Source of the DNA: an uncultured Bacteriovoracaceae bacterium | GTDB taxonomy: Bacteria > Bdellovibrionota > Bacteriovoracia > Bacteriovoracales > Bacteriovoracaceae | Assembly: GCA_950054155.1 (NCBI GenBank) | Contig: CATLOT010000017.1 | Coordinates: 1 to 64,000, forward strand | Length of the DNA: 64,000 nt | Direction: 5' to 3' | In this document: piece by piece, positions 62,228-64,000 of the stretch | Layout of the letters: every line of letters begins with the position of its first letter | How positions within the stretch are numbered: the stretch's first letter is position 1 | Notes under the pieces: generated by a model | Told to the model about the DNA's origin: nothing | Databases searched by the model: none | What the model saw: the letters and a program-made list of their open reading frames with translations, nothing else | Position numbers and translations under genes: made by a program

Positions 62228-63366
62228 GCCTTTATGCGCCCTTTAACGAAGACCACCGCTTTTTCACATCGCGATAGAAATTGAATGACCTGCGGATAAA
62301 CACTAAGAGGGGTATGAGATAAGTCCGCGACCGCCCGATCAAAAATAACTTCTTTAAAGTCATTATAACTTGGATTAGTTATTTTTAAATCCTGATCCAT
62401 TTTTATTCGTGTAAATTGCGGTTTTATATACATGTAATCAATTAATTCTTGAGGAAGCCCTAGTTGATAGAGTCCATTTTTAATGAGGGGCTCAAAGAGA
62501 GAAATACGGGGGAGACTCATGAATTGTGTTTGGTAGCCCAAGTGCTTAACAAAATCCTCTAGAAAATCACGAAGAGTTGGTAAGTCACGATTAAGAATAT
62601 GATAAGATCTTAGACCACCTTTCTTATTTTTATAAACGTCTAGGAGGGCGCGACTTGCAGTATCGACTGTCACAAGAGGCAATTCCTGATCACCATCATA
62701 AGGAAAACCTAGATAGGGCGCTTTAAATGTTGCCCCAGCGTAGCGGTTGATATCAATGAGAGCTTTAAGAAAATAATATATCCCATCTTTCTTCTTAAAT
62801 TCTCCGCTCTTTGAATCTCCAATTATTATCCCAAAACGCAGAATTTGAGTACAGACCTGAGACTTTGAAAACCAATTGCGTACAACCTCTTCTGCTTTAA
62901 ATTTACTATAGGCATAAGGGTCATTAAAAGATTGATTTAAATCAAAATCATCCTCACTAAAGGGCCCTTTAAAATCTCCTGCAACAGCAATAGAAGAAGC
63001 ATAATTAAATTTTTTAAGATTTTTACAGTACCCCGCAAAGAAGAGGAGATTCTGGGTTCCAATAACATTTACTTTTACAAGCTGTTCTTTTGGCGCTTCT
63101 AAATCATAAAGAGCTGCCAGGTGAAAAATTTGAGTAATTTCCAGGGAGAGGTGTTTGAATTCATTCTGATCCTCAAAGACATCAGGATTAGTAAGATCAC
63201 CCTCTACACAAAAGACTCTATTATTTTTAGCGTATTTTTGACTGAATTTTTCAAGATTATCTCCCCTTAGGAGAAGATAGATTTTGGTATCATCCTTTTT
63301 CTCACAGAGATCCTCTAAGAACTTCTCTCCAAGAAAACCACTGGCCCCTGTAATAAGAATACTCAT
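62224..63366 (-). CDS. Thioester-reductase-like extended SDR
   Basis: The 380-residue protein begins MSILITGASGFLGEKFL (NAD(P)H loop). It continues with FCVEGDLTNP, IFHLAALYDLEAPKEQLVKV, NVIGTQNLLFFA, the catalytic Ser in YASSIAVAG and Y-x-x-x-K in DPYAYSKFKAEEVV, then LRFGIIIGD. This is the NAD_binding_4/thioester-reductase group, which includes fatty acyl-CoA reductases and the reductase modules of carboxylic-acid reductases. A reductive step on an acyl thioester or a 3-oxo lipid intermediate is likely. ATGA overlaps with genes on both sides show tight coupling. Confidence 0.82.
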   Translation of the reverse strand: MSILITGASGFLGEKFLEDLCEKKDDTKIYLLLRGDNLEKFSQKYAKNNRVFCVEGDLTNPDVFEDQNEFKHLSLEITQIFHLAALYDLEAPKEQLVKVNVIGTQNLLFFAGYCKNLKKFNYASSIAVAGDFKGPFSEDDFDLNQSFNDPYAYSKFKAEEVVRNWFSKSQVCTQILRFGIIIGDSKSGEFKKKDGIYYFLKALIDINRYAGATFKAPYLGFPYDGDQELPLVTVDTASRALLDVYKNKKGGLRSYHILNRDLPTLRDFLEDFVKHLGYQTQFMSLPRISLFEPLIKNGLYQLGLPQELIDYMYIKPQFTRIKMDQDLKITNPSYNDFKEVIFDRAVADLSHTPLSVYPQVIQFLSRCEKAVVFVKGRIKA

Positions 63367-64000
63367 TGCAGGGTAACCTCATTTACTTCATTTAAAAGAG
63401 AAGACTCTCCTATTTGGCTATAAACGAGCAGTGACTTAGGAACCATTTCAACTTCCCATGACTTTTCATGACCGAAAACCTCACCATCACCAAAGAAAGG
63501 AAGTTTTGTATCATCAAGAAGCTCAATTTTTACATTGCGGCTTTCAAAACTAATGAGATTGGGGTCATTAACGACCTTTTCTTTATTGGCCATGGCCCAG
63601 AGACACTGAGCAATAGAAGCGCGGGATTTATGAGTGAAGGCCGTAACATTAAAAAGCCCGTCACTATTACAAGTTCCTGGAGCCACCTCAAAGCGCCCCC
63701 CTAAGCAGGATTGGTTATTGATAAGAAGACCAGGTGTACGGATCACCCCACTAAATTCATCCGATGTGATTTTAAAATTATAGTAGGGAAAATCAAGACC
63801 CAGAAACTCAGTTGCGGCGAAGAAAGGATAAATATGCTTTCCCGTCATCTTCATCATTCTTTTAAACAGGGGAACTCGTTTTCTCAGATCATTAATCTTA
63901 TGGGCGACATTACCACCAACTCCAAGACCACCGTTGGTTGCCATCATCTGACCATTAATTTTAATAAGGTCGATATACTTCATCTCACGACTTCTCACCC
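63363..64000 (-). CDS. Diacylglycerol/sphingosine kinase-family protein, C-terminal part (5' end outside window)
   Basis: The visible about 211 residues match the C-terminal beta-sandwich of YegS/DgkB-type lipid kinases: YIDLIKINGQMMATNGGLGV, then FEVAPGTCNSDGLFNVTAF, ANKEKVVNDPNLISFESRNV, the DGE-like LPFFGDGEVFG, and VEMVPKSLLVY at the end. The N-terminal nucleotide-binding domain with GGDGT must lie upstream, beyond base 64000; the frame is open to the edge. It is the most upstream visible gene of the lipid operon and would supply or consume a phosphorylated lipid. Confidence 0.8.
   Translation of the reverse strand, partial: VRSREMKYIDLIKINGQMMATNGGLGVGGNVAHKINDLRKRVPLFKRMMKMTGKHIYPFFAATEFLGLDFPYYNFKITSDEFSGVIRTPGLLINNQSCLGGRFEVAPGTCNSDGLFNVTAFTHKSRASIAQCLWAMANKEKVVNDPNLISFESRNVKIELLDDTKLPFFGDGEVFGHEKSWEVEMVPKSLLVYSQIGESSLLNEVNEVTLQ

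Noticed and set aside
1-64000. CRISPR arrays, rRNA and tRNA genes
   Set aside because: Looked for regular repeats with spacers, tRNA-like CCA/T-loop patterns and rRNA signatures; none seen.

Overview
The window is a moderately AT-rich, gene-dense bacterial chromosome segment, apart from a GC-rich foreign-looking stub at bases 1-180. It is crowded with Sec-exported proteins and lipoproteins of no recognisable family. It also carries FecR-domain proteins, an LPP20/LpoB-like/COG3014 envelope cluster, a KamA-type radical-SAM enzyme, HtpX and a Tyr-radical class I ribonucleotide reductase. Gene content and codon style suggest a Gram-negative of the Bdellovibrionota, perhaps a Bacteriovorax/Halobacteriovorax relative. 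That is inference; no rRNA or other marker gene is present to prove it.

Layout: 1-273 a chimeric junction (GlpD-like N-terminus joined to the ThyA C-terminus), then folA and an Mpo1-like gene. 1.2-6.8 kb: secreted proteins and a TPM-domain pair, one of which overlaps a convergent gene by 251 bp. 7-13.2 kb: large secreted proteins, including a lipoprotein with an internal duplication and a papain-fold (NlpC/CHAP-like) protein. 13.3-15.6 kb: a short element with inverted-repeat ends, directly followed by a secreted protein whose C-terminus carries all three R-S-E motifs of arginine ADP-ribosyltransferases. 15.6-20.5 kb: FecR protein, a divergent penicillin-acylase-fold protein coupled to PlsC, and an outer-membrane barrel. 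20.6-28.3 kb: a QAT-type ABC importer with a fused binding protein-permease, KamA, a cyclic-nucleotide-type K+ channel, htpX, mnmD and a lipoprotein. 28.3-32.5 kb: acyl-CoA dehydrogenase and proBA. 32.7-38.3 kb: DoxX, a transglutaminase-like/beta-barrel fusion, two orphan secreted proteins, integrase debris, and a membrane glycosyltransferase split by an 11-bp tandem duplication. 38.3-42 kb: the LPP20-LPP20-LpoB-COG3014 cluster. 42-45.2 kb: a DHp-only kinase-like protein, small exported and membrane proteins, and asd. 45.2-51.6 kb: a lysine riboswitch followed by lysC-dapB-dapA-dapD-lysA and an AstE/ASPA-like hydrolase. 51.6-54.5 kb: FecR, a PhoD-like phosphatase, a tyrosine recombinase and a small antisense reading frame. 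54.8-58.2 kb: nrdBA with a clear terminator. 58.2-64 kb: rarD and a four-gene, translationally coupled lipid operon (DAG-kinase-like, thioester-reductase-like SDR, acyl-ACP-reductase-like, BtaA-like).

How the parts work together: the lysine operon covers aspartate to tetrahydrodipicolinate, succinylation and decarboxylation, with a desuccinylase-fold enzyme where DapE would be expected. The lipid operon combines reductive handling of acyl thioesters with a 3-amino-3-carboxypropyl transferase fold and is the best candidate here for an undescribed pathway. The ADP-ribosyltransferase, the papain-fold protein and the transglutaminase-barrel are candidate effectors or envelope-modifying enzymes. 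A recurrent architectural trait is that convergent genes overlap at their 3' ends, often sharing stop-codon bases.
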